Shown here: positions 34,720 through 41,971 of the stretch, piece by piece
Position numbering within the stretch: position 1 is the stretch's first letter
Layout: each line of letters starts with the position of its first letter
DNA from: Williamsia muralis
Lineage (GTDB): Bacteria; Actinomycetota; Actinomycetes; Mycobacteriales; Mycobacteriaceae
DNA length: 64,000 bases
Direction: 5' to 3'
NCBI RefSeq assembly: GCF_002735905.1
Contig: NZ_PEBD01000004.1
Location: 620,001 to 684,000, forward strand
Translations under genes and position numbers: made by a program
The notes under the pieces: generated by a model
Database searches by the model: none
What the model was told of the DNA's origin: nothing
What the model saw: only the letters and a program-made list of their open reading frames with translations

Positions 34720-35526
34720 GTGGATGCGCGTGCCAAGAACAATGTGAAGATCGTCGGGCGGGATGGTGGCCCGACGATCATGCTGGCCCACGGTTTCGGA
34801 TGTGACCAGAATCTGTGGCGGCTGGTCACCGAGCGACTGATCGCGGACTACCGCGTTGTGCTCTTCGACCATGTGGGAGCCGGTGCCTCGGATCCCTCGG
34901 CGTGGGACGCCGAGCGCTATTCCACCCTCGATGCCTACGCCGAGGACGTTCTGACCCTGATCGAGGATCTCGACCTGCGAGATGTCGTGTTCGTCGGTCA
35001 CTCGGTCGCCTCGATGATCGGTGTCCTCGCCGTCGCCGCCGACCCGAGCAGGTTCGCCAAACTCGTGCTGCTCACTCCTTCGCCGCGGTACGTGGACGAC
35101 GAGTCCGACGGCTACCGGGGCGGCTTCACCCGAGCCGACATCGACGAACTGCTCGAGTCGCTCGAGGCCAACTACCTGGGGTGGTCGCAGACCATGGCCC
35201 CGAACATCATGGGCAATCCCGACCGACCCCAGCTCGGCGGCGAATTGACCGAGAGTTTCTGCCGCACCGATCCTGCCAAGGCGCTGGTGTTCGCGCGCAC
35301 CACCTTCCTGTCCGACAATCGTGAGGACCTCGCGAGGGTGAGGATCCCGACCCTCGTCATCGAGTGCGCCAGGGACTCGCTGGCACCGCGCCACGTCGGC
35401 GCCTATGTTCACGAACGCATCGAGGGCAGTGAACTGGTGACACTCGACGCGAGCGGGCATTGTCCTCAACTCAGTGCGCCAGAGGCCACCACGGAGGCAA
35501 TCACCGCCTTTGCCGGCCGCCGCTGA
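34720..35526 (+). CDS. rsbQ: RsbQ-like alpha/beta hydrolase
   Basis: A 268-residue alpha/beta-hydrolase closely matching Bacillus RsbQ in length and in blocks: KIVGRDGGPTIMLAHGFGCDQN, the nucleophile in FVGHSVASMIG, and His in DASGHCPQLSAP. RsbQ works with the PAS-phosphatase RsbP in energy-stress signalling. GTG 34720 is chosen as start because GAGAAG lies eight bases upstream and the product then aligns with the RsbQ N-terminus. The stop overlaps the following rsbP-like gene. Confidence 0.82.
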   Translation: MDARAKNNVKIVGRDGGPTIMLAHGFGCDQNLWRLVTERLIADYRVVLFDHVGAGASDPSAWDAERYSTLDAYAEDVLTLIEDLDLRDVVFVGHSVASMIGVLAVAADPSRFAKLVLLTPSPRYVDDESDGYRGGFTRADIDELLESLEANYLGWSQTMAPNIMGNPDRPQLGGELTESFCRTDPAKALVFARTTFLSDNREDLARVRIPTLVIECARDSLAPRHVGAYVHERIEGSELVTLDASGHCPQLSAPEATTEAITAFAGRR

Positions 35527-36755
35527 TGCAGCGGAATCCGGGCGAGATCCGGCAACTGAGCGACCGTTCCGACGAGCACGCGGACATCCTCGAAGAGAAC
35601 CTCGAGGACCTTTACGAGAACGCACCCTGCGGTTACCTGTCGACCTGGCCCGACGGTCGCATCGCTCGGATCAACGCCACGCTCGCGTCGTGGCTCGGAT
35701 TCGAACGAGACGCGCTGCTGGACGAGCCGTTCACCGATCTGCTCACCGCAGGCGGTCGGATCCACTACGAAACCCACTTCGCACCCTTGCTGCAGCTCGA
35801 AGGCGAACTCAGCGGAATCACTGTGGATCTTGTTGCCGCACAGGGGGAACGACTTCCTGTCTTCGTCACCGCCAATGTCAAGACCGACGACACTGGGTCG
35901 GTGGTGCTGGTCCGCATCACCCTTCAGGATGCGCGCGACCGCAGAACGTACGAGAAACAGCTACTCGAAGAACGGCGGATGGCAGAGCACGAACGGGCGC
36001 GTGTGCAGGTACTCGCTTCGACCCTGCAACGCTCGCTACTGCCACCATCGCTCACCCCGCCTGCGGGTATGGATGCGGCGGCCTACTACCACCCCGCATC
36101 CACCGACGACGTCGGCGGCGACTTCTACGACCTGTTCGCGCTGTCCGACCACAAGTGGGGGTTCTTCCTCGGGGACGTGTGCGGCAAGGGGGCAACCGCG
36201 GCGGCGGTCACCTCGCTGACCCGGTACACGTTGCGGTCCGCCGCCGTGTTCGACGACGACCCCGTTGCCGTGCTGCACAACCTCGACGCGGTTCTGCACT
36301 CGAACTACCACGGCGATGAACCACGTTTCTGCACAGTTGTTTTCGGCGTTCTCACTCGTCGCGACGACGGATTCGACGTCCACCTCGCCAGTGGCGGGCA
36401 CCCTCCGGCGCTGCTGCTCACCGCCGATGGGGAGGCGGAGTACATCAGCACCGAGGGTGGCCAGTTCGTCGGCATCCTCCGCGATCCCAAGTTCGTCTCC
36501 AAGCGGGTGCACCTGTCGGCCGGCGACACCCTCGTGCTCTACACGGACGGGTTGACCGAAGCCCGAATCGGGCCTGGCCCAGAGAGATACGACGATGACG
36601 GTGCGCTGATCGAGTTCGCGGCAGCGCACACACCGACCACCGCCGAACAGATCGTCGATGATCTGCGGGAACTGCTGGCCGGCTTCGGAACCGGTTTGGA
36701 AGACGACACCGCGGTCATGGCGCTGGGCGTGGCACGAGAGAACACGTCGATCTGA
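35526..36755 (+). CDS. rsbP: RsbP-like PAS-PP2C serine phosphatase
   Basis: A 409-residue protein with an N-terminal PAS domain (about 20-140; YENAPCGYLSTWPDGRIARIN), a linker coil and a C-terminal PP2C/SpoIIE phosphatase domain (about 175-405) with metal sites in DDVGGDFYDLF, LGDVCGKGATAAA, LVLYTDGLTEA and LEDDTAVM. In Bacillus, RsbP dephosphorylates anti-anti-sigma factor RsbV to release SigB. Its fusion-like coupling to rsbQ (1-bp overlap) indicates a conserved sensor-phosphatase module. The partner anti-sigma genes are not in this window. Confidence 0.9.
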   Translation: MQRNPGEIRQLSDRSDEHADILEENLEDLYENAPCGYLSTWPDGRIARINATLASWLGFERDALLDEPFTDLLTAGGRIHYETHFAPLLQLEGELSGITVDLVAAQGERLPVFVTANVKTDDTGSVVLVRITLQDARDRRTYEKQLLEERRMAEHERARVQVLASTLQRSLLPPSLTPPAGMDAAAYYHPASTDDVGGDFYDLFALSDHKWGFFLGDVCGKGATAAAVTSLTRYTLRSAAVFDDDPVAVLHNLDAVLHSNYHGDEPRFCTVVFGVLTRRDDGFDVHLASGGHPPALLLTADGEAEYISTEGGQFVGILRDPKFVSKRVHLSAGDTLVLYTDGLTEARIGPGPERYDDDGALIEFAAAHTPTTAEQIVDDLRELLAGFGTGLEDDTAVMALGVARENTSI

Positions 36756-36797
36756 TCTGTGGAATTGTCCACGAGCTCGGCGCAAACGAAGGTGAAC

Positions 36798-37916
36798 ATG
36801 CAGGATGTGCTGACTGATCTGATGAAGATCTGGCGTTCAGGCGGGACGGCCGGTGTGGGAACCGTTGTGCGGACCTTTCATTCGGCCCCGCGACCGCCAG
36901 GTGCCTCGATGGTGGTCGCATCGGACGGAACGGTGAGCGGTTCGGTGTCGGGTGGTTGTGTGGAAGGCGCCGTCTACGAACTCGCTATCGACTCCACGCG
37001 AACCGGCATTCCCGTGCTGCAGCGTTACGGAGTCTCCGACGACGACGCGTTTGCGGTCGGCCTGACGTGCGGCGGCGTGATCGACATCTTCGCCGAAGCC
37101 ATCTCACAACAAACGTTTCCCGAACTCGGCGACGTCGCCGACCACATCGAGAACCATCGACCCGTGGCAGTCGCGAGCGTGATCGACCACACCGACACCG
37201 ACGAAGTGGGCCGCCGACTGATCATCACCCCGGGTAAGGTCAGCGGCACACTGGGATCGGACCGGATGGACAGCGCCGTCGTCGACGACGCCCGCGGGCT
37301 GCTTGCTGCCGGACGCAGTGAGGTCCTCACCTATGGCCCAGACGGCCAGCGCCGCGGCGACGGTATGTCGGTGTTCGTCTCCAGCTACGCGCCGCGGCCG
37401 AGGATGCTGGTGTTCGGCGCCATCGACTTCGCTGCGGCCGTCGCCGAGCAGGGTTCGTTTCTCGGGTATCGCGTCACCGTCTGCGACGCGCGGTCGGTGT
37501 TCGCGACGTCCGCACGCTTCCCGACTGCGGACGAGGTGATCGTCGACTGGCCGCACCGGTATCTCGCCGCGCAGGTGGAGGCCGATGCACTCGATGCGCG
37601 CAGCGTCATCTGCGTTCTCACCCACGACCCGAAGTTCGACGTGCCGCTACTCGAAGTCGCCTTGCGCATACCGGATGTCGGGTACATCGGTGCCATGGGG
37701 TCGCGCCGCACCCACGACGATCGGGTCGAGCGCTTGCGGGCCGCCGGACTCACCGACGACGAACTGAGTCGGCTCGCCAGCCCCATCGGTCTCGATCTGG
37801 GAGCCCGCACCCCGGAAGAGACGGCGGTCTCGATCGCCGCCGAGATCATCGCGCGCCGCTGGGGCGGAGCGGGCCGGCCGCTGTCGCAGACCGACGGCCG
37901 TATCCACCACGAGTGA
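36798..37916 (+). CDS. XdhC/CoxI family protein
   Basis: A 372-residue protein with an N-terminal XdhC domain (GSVSGGCVEGAVYE, near residue 50) and a C-terminal Rossmann-like domain (GYIGAMGSRRTHDDR, near residue 290). XdhC proteins insert sulfurated molybdenum cofactor into xanthine- and CO-dehydrogenase-type enzymes. No such enzyme gene is adjacent. ATG 36798 is preceded by GAAGGTGA. It follows rsbP by 42 bp and is convergent with the pentapeptide gene, whose stop is one base away. Confidence 0.88.
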   Translation: MQDVLTDLMKIWRSGGTAGVGTVVRTFHSAPRPPGASMVVASDGTVSGSVSGGCVEGAVYELAIDSTRTGIPVLQRYGVSDDDAFAVGLTCGGVIDIFAEAISQQTFPELGDVADHIENHRPVAVASVIDHTDTDEVGRRLIITPGKVSGTLGSDRMDSAVVDDARGLLAAGRSEVLTYGPDGQRRGDGMSVFVSSYAPRPRMLVFGAIDFAAAVAEQGSFLGYRVTVCDARSVFATSARFPTADEVIVDWPHRYLAAQVEADALDARSVICVLTHDPKFDVPLLEVALRIPDVGYIGAMGSRRTHDDRVERLRAAGLTDDELSRLASPIGLDLGARTPEETAVSIAAEIIARRWGGAGRPLSQTDGRIHHE

Positions 37917-37917
37917 G

Positions 37918-38667
37918 TCAGTCGGTGCTCGGTGGCGGGGTGAAACCTTCAGGCCACACGGTGGCGTCGTCGTACGTCACCTCGTTGAAAGCGGCGTCGG
38001 TGAGGTCGGCGCCGGTGAAGTCCACCCCGAACAATGTTGCGCCGGTGAACTTTGCGCGAGTGAGGTCGTGGCCCGAAAAACTGACGTCCCACAGCACCGC
38101 CCCGCTGAAGTCGACCGCCTGGAGCGCGGCGCCGTCGAAGCTGGTCAATTGGCCTGCTTGTCCGGGCGCCGGGTTGGCGGCCGTCTCGTTGTCGATGGTG
38201 ACGTCGGTGAACTCGGCGCCGACGAGGTTGGCGTTCCGCAGATCGACGCCCAGCAGGATGGTGTCGGCGAGGTTCGCGTAGGAAAGATTGGCCCCTTGCA
38301 GGTTGGTGGAGAGCAGATCGCATCCGTGCAGGTCGGCCTCGCTGAAGTTCGCGCCGGGTAGGTCCAGGCCGGACAGGCTCAGTTCGGCGAGGTCCAGTCC
38401 GTAGAACGGGCGTTCCACAGACGGGTCGGCATTGGAGCGACCGCGGATGAAGCGGAGATTCTCGAGGCGCTCGGCGCGCAGACTCTGGCGGTCCGAGATC
38501 TCATGGTCACGGTCGGCGCGCACATCATCGATGATCTTCTGGCCGATCATCGTGGCGACACTGACGAACACTGCGACGACCCCGGCCACGACCACGTCTC
38601 TGACCCACCACCGGGGTCCTGATCCGTCAGCAGGCGATTGCGCGATCACCGAGTCATCATCGCGCAC
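37918..38667 (-). CDS. Membrane-anchored pentapeptide-repeat protein
   Basis: A 249-residue protein with one N-terminal transmembrane segment (VVVAGVVAVFVSVATMIGQ, about residues 25-43), a charged coil, and then tandem A(D/N)LxX pentapeptide repeats from about residue 90 to 235 (for example LDLAELSLSGLDLPGANFSEADLHG) forming a right-handed quadrilateral beta-helix. Function unknown; some family members mimic DNA or act as scaffolds. Begins at GTG. Confidence 0.85.
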   Translation of the reverse strand: MRDDDSVIAQSPADGSGPRWWVRDVVVAGVVAVFVSVATMIGQKIIDDVRADRDHEISDRQSLRAERLENLRFIRGRSNADPSVERPFYGLDLAELSLSGLDLPGANFSEADLHGCDLLSTNLQGANLSYANLADTILLGVDLRNANLVGAEFTDVTIDNETAANPAPGQAGQLTSFDGAALQAVDFSGAVLWDVSFSGHDLTRAKFTGATLFGVDFTGADLTDAAFNEVTYDDATVWPEGFTPPPSTD

Positions 38668-38699
38668 GCAGGCCGTCTGAGTGGGGCAACGCGAACGAG

Positions 38700-40322
38700 T
38701 CAGCTGAAGGTCTTCTTCAGGTGGTCCACCACCGCGCCGGCGTCGATGCCGCGCTGGGCGTATCCGAGGTATCCGTCGGGACGGATGACGTACAGCGACC
38801 TGTCACCCGGACCGTATGCCGCAGCGAACAGCCCATCGGAATCTGTGATGACGGGCAGCAAGCTCTGCCCAGGATCGACGCCCGGAGCAACCACCAGATA
38901 GGAGTCGAGCAGGTCGTGGGCCGCTCCGGCCGCGGTTGTCGCGACATCTTCCAGCTGGGTGAGGTCGTCGATGCCGGAGATGTTGTCCACGTACAGGATT
39001 GCGGTGTGCCGAAGACGGTCGAGCAGGGAGAACAGTCGAAAGCTACCGCTGACGGCCGGTCGGGTGAGACCGGTGGCGTCGGGAGCTCGCAGGCCGGCCG
39101 CGACGAGCGCCCGGCCTGTCGGGGCGTCCCCGAGGATCGGACTGCCGGCGTAGTCGATGAGGAGCTGGGCCTCACGCTTCATGATGTGGGTCACGTCGTC
39201 GGAGTCGGCACCGATGCCTTCGCGCGCGCTGCGGACAGTTCTGCCGACCACCTCCTCACCGACCGGACGGCGCTCGGCGTCGTAGCTGGCGATCAGGTCG
39301 GGCGACGCATGCCCGGCGACCGCCAAGGCGATCTTCCAGGCCAGATTGTGGGCGTCCTGGATACCGGTGTTCATGCCCTGCGCGCCGGTCGGAGGATGGA
39401 TGTGCGCGGCGTCGCCTGCGACGAACACCCGCTGTGTGCCATAGGAATCGACGATGCGATGACTGATGCGGAACACCGACGACCACCGCAGATTCGTCGC
39501 GCGGGTGGGCTCGGGCGCAAGCCGGTCCAGGACGTCCTGGATGTGGTGGAGTTCGGGCTGTCGGCCGGCTTCGAAACCGTGCGCGACCGCGCCGGAGTCT
39601 GTAGTCGTGTTCTTCGCCGTCAGTTCATCGGGCACCAGCATCGACATGCGGTAGCGGCCGCGGCCGGGTAGCGGGATGCAGACCAGGAGGTCGTCGGTGG
39701 CCCCGTCGGTCTGATGCATGGACCGGATGCCGAATCCGGCCGGCTGATCCCAGTCGACCTCGACATCACCCAGCATGTATTGCTCATCGAACGCCGCGCC
39801 CTCGAACGTCAGGCCCAGGGTCTTGCGGGTGATGCTGTGCGCGCCGTCGCAGCCGATGAGATAGCGGGCGTGCACCGTCTGCTCGCCGTCATCGCCGGCC
39901 AACGTCGCCCGGACACCGTCGGCGTCCTGCTCGAAACCGGTCAGACGAAGGCCACGCTCGATGGGGAGGTCGAGGGTGGCCAGCCGGTCGCGCAGGATGC
40001 GCTCGGTGTCGTACTGGGGAATGGCCGTGAACCCGAAGGGGATGTCGTCGGGCAGTGTCAATTCCAGTTGATTGACGCGCTCGCCGTTGACGTACACGAT
40101 CTGGCCACGCATCTGGATGGCCGCGTCCAGGACCTGGCGCAGAACACCCATCCCCTCGAAGACCTCCAGCGTGCGCGGCTGTACGCCGACAGCTTTCGCG
40201 TACTGCGGGGGTTGGAGCAACGGGTCGACGATGCGGCATCGTACGCCGCGCCGTCGCAGTTCGATGGCGGCGGTGAGGCCGATCGGTCCTGCACCCGCGA
40301 TGAGGACGTCCGTGTCGGCCAT
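38700..40322 (-). CDS. FAD-dependent aromatic hydroxylase/monooxygenase
   Basis: A 540-residue flavoprotein monooxygenase of the PheA/TfdB/MhpA group. The FAD-binding GAGPIGLTAAIEL near the N-terminus, the DG motif in YLIGCDGAHSITR (about residue 160) and the second FAD motif FVAGDAAHIHPPTGAQGMNTGIQD (about residue 290) are all present, with a thioredoxin-like C-terminal domain (from about 420). It should hydroxylate a phenolic or polyketide-like ring using NAD(P)H. A 26-bp palindrome upstream may be its operator. Confidence 0.92.
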   Translation of the reverse strand: MADTDVLIAGAGPIGLTAAIELRRRGVRCRIVDPLLQPPQYAKAVGVQPRTLEVFEGMGVLRQVLDAAIQMRGQIVYVNGERVNQLELTLPDDIPFGFTAIPQYDTERILRDRLATLDLPIERGLRLTGFEQDADGVRATLAGDDGEQTVHARYLIGCDGAHSITRKTLGLTFEGAAFDEQYMLGDVEVDWDQPAGFGIRSMHQTDGATDDLLVCIPLPGRGRYRMSMLVPDELTAKNTTTDSGAVAHGFEAGRQPELHHIQDVLDRLAPEPTRATNLRWSSVFRISHRIVDSYGTQRVFVAGDAAHIHPPTGAQGMNTGIQDAHNLAWKIALAVAGHASPDLIASYDAERRPVGEEVVGRTVRSAREGIGADSDDVTHIMKREAQLLIDYAGSPILGDAPTGRALVAAGLRAPDATGLTRPAVSGSFRLFSLLDRLRHTAILYVDNISGIDDLTQLEDVATTAAGAAHDLLDSYLVVAPGVDPGQSLLPVITDSDGLFAAAYGPGDRSLYVIRPDGYLGYAQRGIDAGAVVDHLKKTFS

Positions 40323-40382
40323 GGGTAACCACCTGTTCTCGAGCCGCCTGAATGCACCGAATTATGCGGCAAATCCGACTCA

Positions 40383-40408
40383 CTGAATGTGGTTCCGGTC
40401 ACATTCAG
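40383..40408. promoter_or_regulatory. 26-bp palindrome upstream of the monooxygenase gene (operator / CRP-like)
   Basis: CTGAATGTG (40383-40391) and CACATTCAG (40400-40408) are perfect inverted arms around an 8-bp spacer. The inner part TGTGG-N6-TCACA also matches the CRP consensus at nine of ten positions. It lies 61-86 bp upstream of the monooxygenase start, between it and the divergent yceI gene. Confidence 0.5.
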
Positions 40409-40468
40409 CGGACATAGCCCCAGTTCAGCGATCCTCAGTCGGACTGATCCGATGAGTTGGGAATTATT

Positions 40469-40482
40469 CGGACCAAGGTCCG
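40469..40482. promoter_or_regulatory. Inverted repeat upstream of yceI
   Basis: CGGACCAAGGTCCG is a perfect 6-2-6 palindrome about 50 bp upstream of the YceI start codon, next to TTTAAACT, which could serve as a -10 element. It looks like an operator for a MarR- or TetR-type factor. Confidence 0.45.
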
Positions 40483-40531
40483 TTTAAACTTCACGTAGGC
40501 GAAACCACAGCTCGATTAGGGAGACCACCAC

Positions 40532-41083
40532 ATGAGCACTGCAGTAAACAACGCACTCGAGACCGGCACCTGGACCATCGATCCGGTTCACTCGGCCGTC
40601 AACTTCTCCGTCCGTCACCTCATGGTGAGCAAGGTTCGCGGCAAGTTCGAGAACTTCTCCGGCGCCATCACGGTCGACGAGAACGGCAACCCCTCCGTCA
40701 CCGCCGAGATCGACGTCAACTCGATCAACACCGGCAACGAACAGCGCGACGGCCACATCAAGTCTGCTGACTTCTTCGAGGTCGAGAAGTACCCGACCGC
40801 CACCTTCACCTCCACCTCGGTGAAGCCGGACGGCGGCGACTACCTGCTCGACGGCGACTTCACCCTCCACGGCGTGACCAAGCCCGTCACCCTCAAGCTC
40901 GAGTTCAACGGCGTGAACCCCGGTATGGGCAACGGCCCCGTCGCAGGCTTCGAGGCCTCGGTTGTGCTCAACCGCAAGGACTTCGGCATCGACATCGACA
41001 TGCCCCTGGAGACCGGCGGCACCGTCGTCGGCGACAAGATCACCATCACCCTCGAGATCGAGGCCGGCAAAGCCGCAGCCTGA
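40532..41083 (+). CDS. YceI family protein
   Basis: A 183-residue YceI-like lipocalin-fold protein. The opening WTIDPVHSAVNFSVRHLMVSKVRG and the block GDFTLHGVTKPVTLKLEFNG are diagnostic. Family members bind isoprenoid-type lipids; no signal peptide is present, so this one is cytoplasmic. The codon use is strongly biased to C/G-ending codons, suggesting high expression. Preceded by AGGGAG and by an inverted repeat in its promoter. Confidence 0.93.
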   Translation: MSTAVNNALETGTWTIDPVHSAVNFSVRHLMVSKVRGKFENFSGAITVDENGNPSVTAEIDVNSINTGNEQRDGHIKSADFFEVEKYPTATFTSTSVKPDGGDYLLDGDFTLHGVTKPVTLKLEFNGVNPGMGNGPVAGFEASVVLNRKDFGIDIDMPLETGGTVVGDKITITLEIEAGKAAA

Positions 41084-41276
41084 TCTCACTCCTCGTGCCT
41101 GATTCCCCCGATCAGGCATCCGCCACGGCGGCCGCGACCGGATGAACCCGGTGACGCGGCCGCCGTTTGGCGTTGTGTGGGCCGTGTGCTGCGCCCCCAC
41201 CCTCTTAAAATTCGCGCCGCTTGCCGACGTGCGCACCGGGTGCAACCGGAGCGATCGCAGGCAGGCGGCGCGAGTT

Positions 41277-41891
41277 TCATGTGGGGGAGCGGGTCCCGCC
41301 GAGTCCGGTCAGCAGCATGTCGACCAGTGAGGCCACGAAGTCGCCGGTCACCGGCTCGCGGTTGAGCAGCACCCGCGCGTAGATCGGCGCATGGATCACC
41401 TCGACTGCGATGGAGTAGTCGGGCTGATTGTCCGCACTGAGCTCACCCCGGTCGACGGCCCGCGCGAACACCGTCTTGAGTGCCTCGGTCCTGGCGTCGA
41501 TGATGCGCCGCCGGGCGTCGCCGAGTGGATCGATCTCCACAGGCATCGCAGACAATCTCAGCAAGGCCTTCATCTGTGGGCTGGTGAGCGACACGTTGAG
41601 GTCGGCACACATTGCGATCAGGTCGCCCCGCAGCGAACCGGTGTCGGGCGCGGGTATCGATGGGTCGAGGTGGTTGATCAACGCATCGGTGACCAGTTGC
41701 TCCTTGGTCTTCCACCGCCGGTATACCGACGTGACGTGCACGCCTGCGCGGTCGGCCACCTGCGCGATGGTGAGCCCGTCGAACCCGACGTTGAGCAACT
41801 CGTGCACCGCCGCCGACATGACCCCGTCGCGCACCGCAGCACCGCGACGATGAGAGCGCACGGGCCGCTTCGGCGAACTGGACTGGGTCAC
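41277..41891 (-). CDS. TetR-family transcriptional regulator
   Basis: A 204-residue TetR repressor with HTH in FDGLTIAQVADRAGVHVTSVYRRWKTKEQ (about residues 36-64) and a TetR_C-type ligand domain. The basic N-terminus (SPKRPVRSHRRGAAVR) precedes the HTH. It is divergent from the adenylate cyclase gene and has a perfect palindrome in its promoter. Possible targets are itself, the cyclase gene, or the yceI/monooxygenase region, which has its own palindromes. Confidence 0.9.
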   Translation of the reverse strand: MTQSSSPKRPVRSHRRGAAVRDGVMSAAVHELLNVGFDGLTIAQVADRAGVHVTSVYRRWKTKEQLVTDALINHLDPSIPAPDTGSLRGDLIAMCADLNVSLTSPQMKALLRLSAMPVEIDPLGDARRRIIDARTEALKTVFARAVDRGELSADNQPDYSIAVEVIHAPIYARVLLNREPVTGDFVASLVDMLLTGLGGTRSPT

Positions 41892-41904
41892 TGATCGACT
41901 CTAA

Positions 41905-41920
41905 CGCAACTCGAGTTGCG
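41905..41920. promoter_or_regulatory. Palindromic operator upstream of tetR
   Basis: CGCAACTCGAGTTGCG is a perfect 16-bp palindrome starting 14 bp upstream of the TetR start codon, between it and the divergent cyclase gene. It is a good candidate for the autoregulatory operator. Confidence 0.6.
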
Positions 41921-41971
41921 CTATGTATACTCAGCCGTGACTTCGATCGCGATCTGGCCACGTCCGGGGGC

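Noticed and set aside
40484-41245. Minus-strand 253-codon frame across yceI
   Set aside because: Shadow of the highly biased yceI codon pattern; no start signals or recognisable domain.
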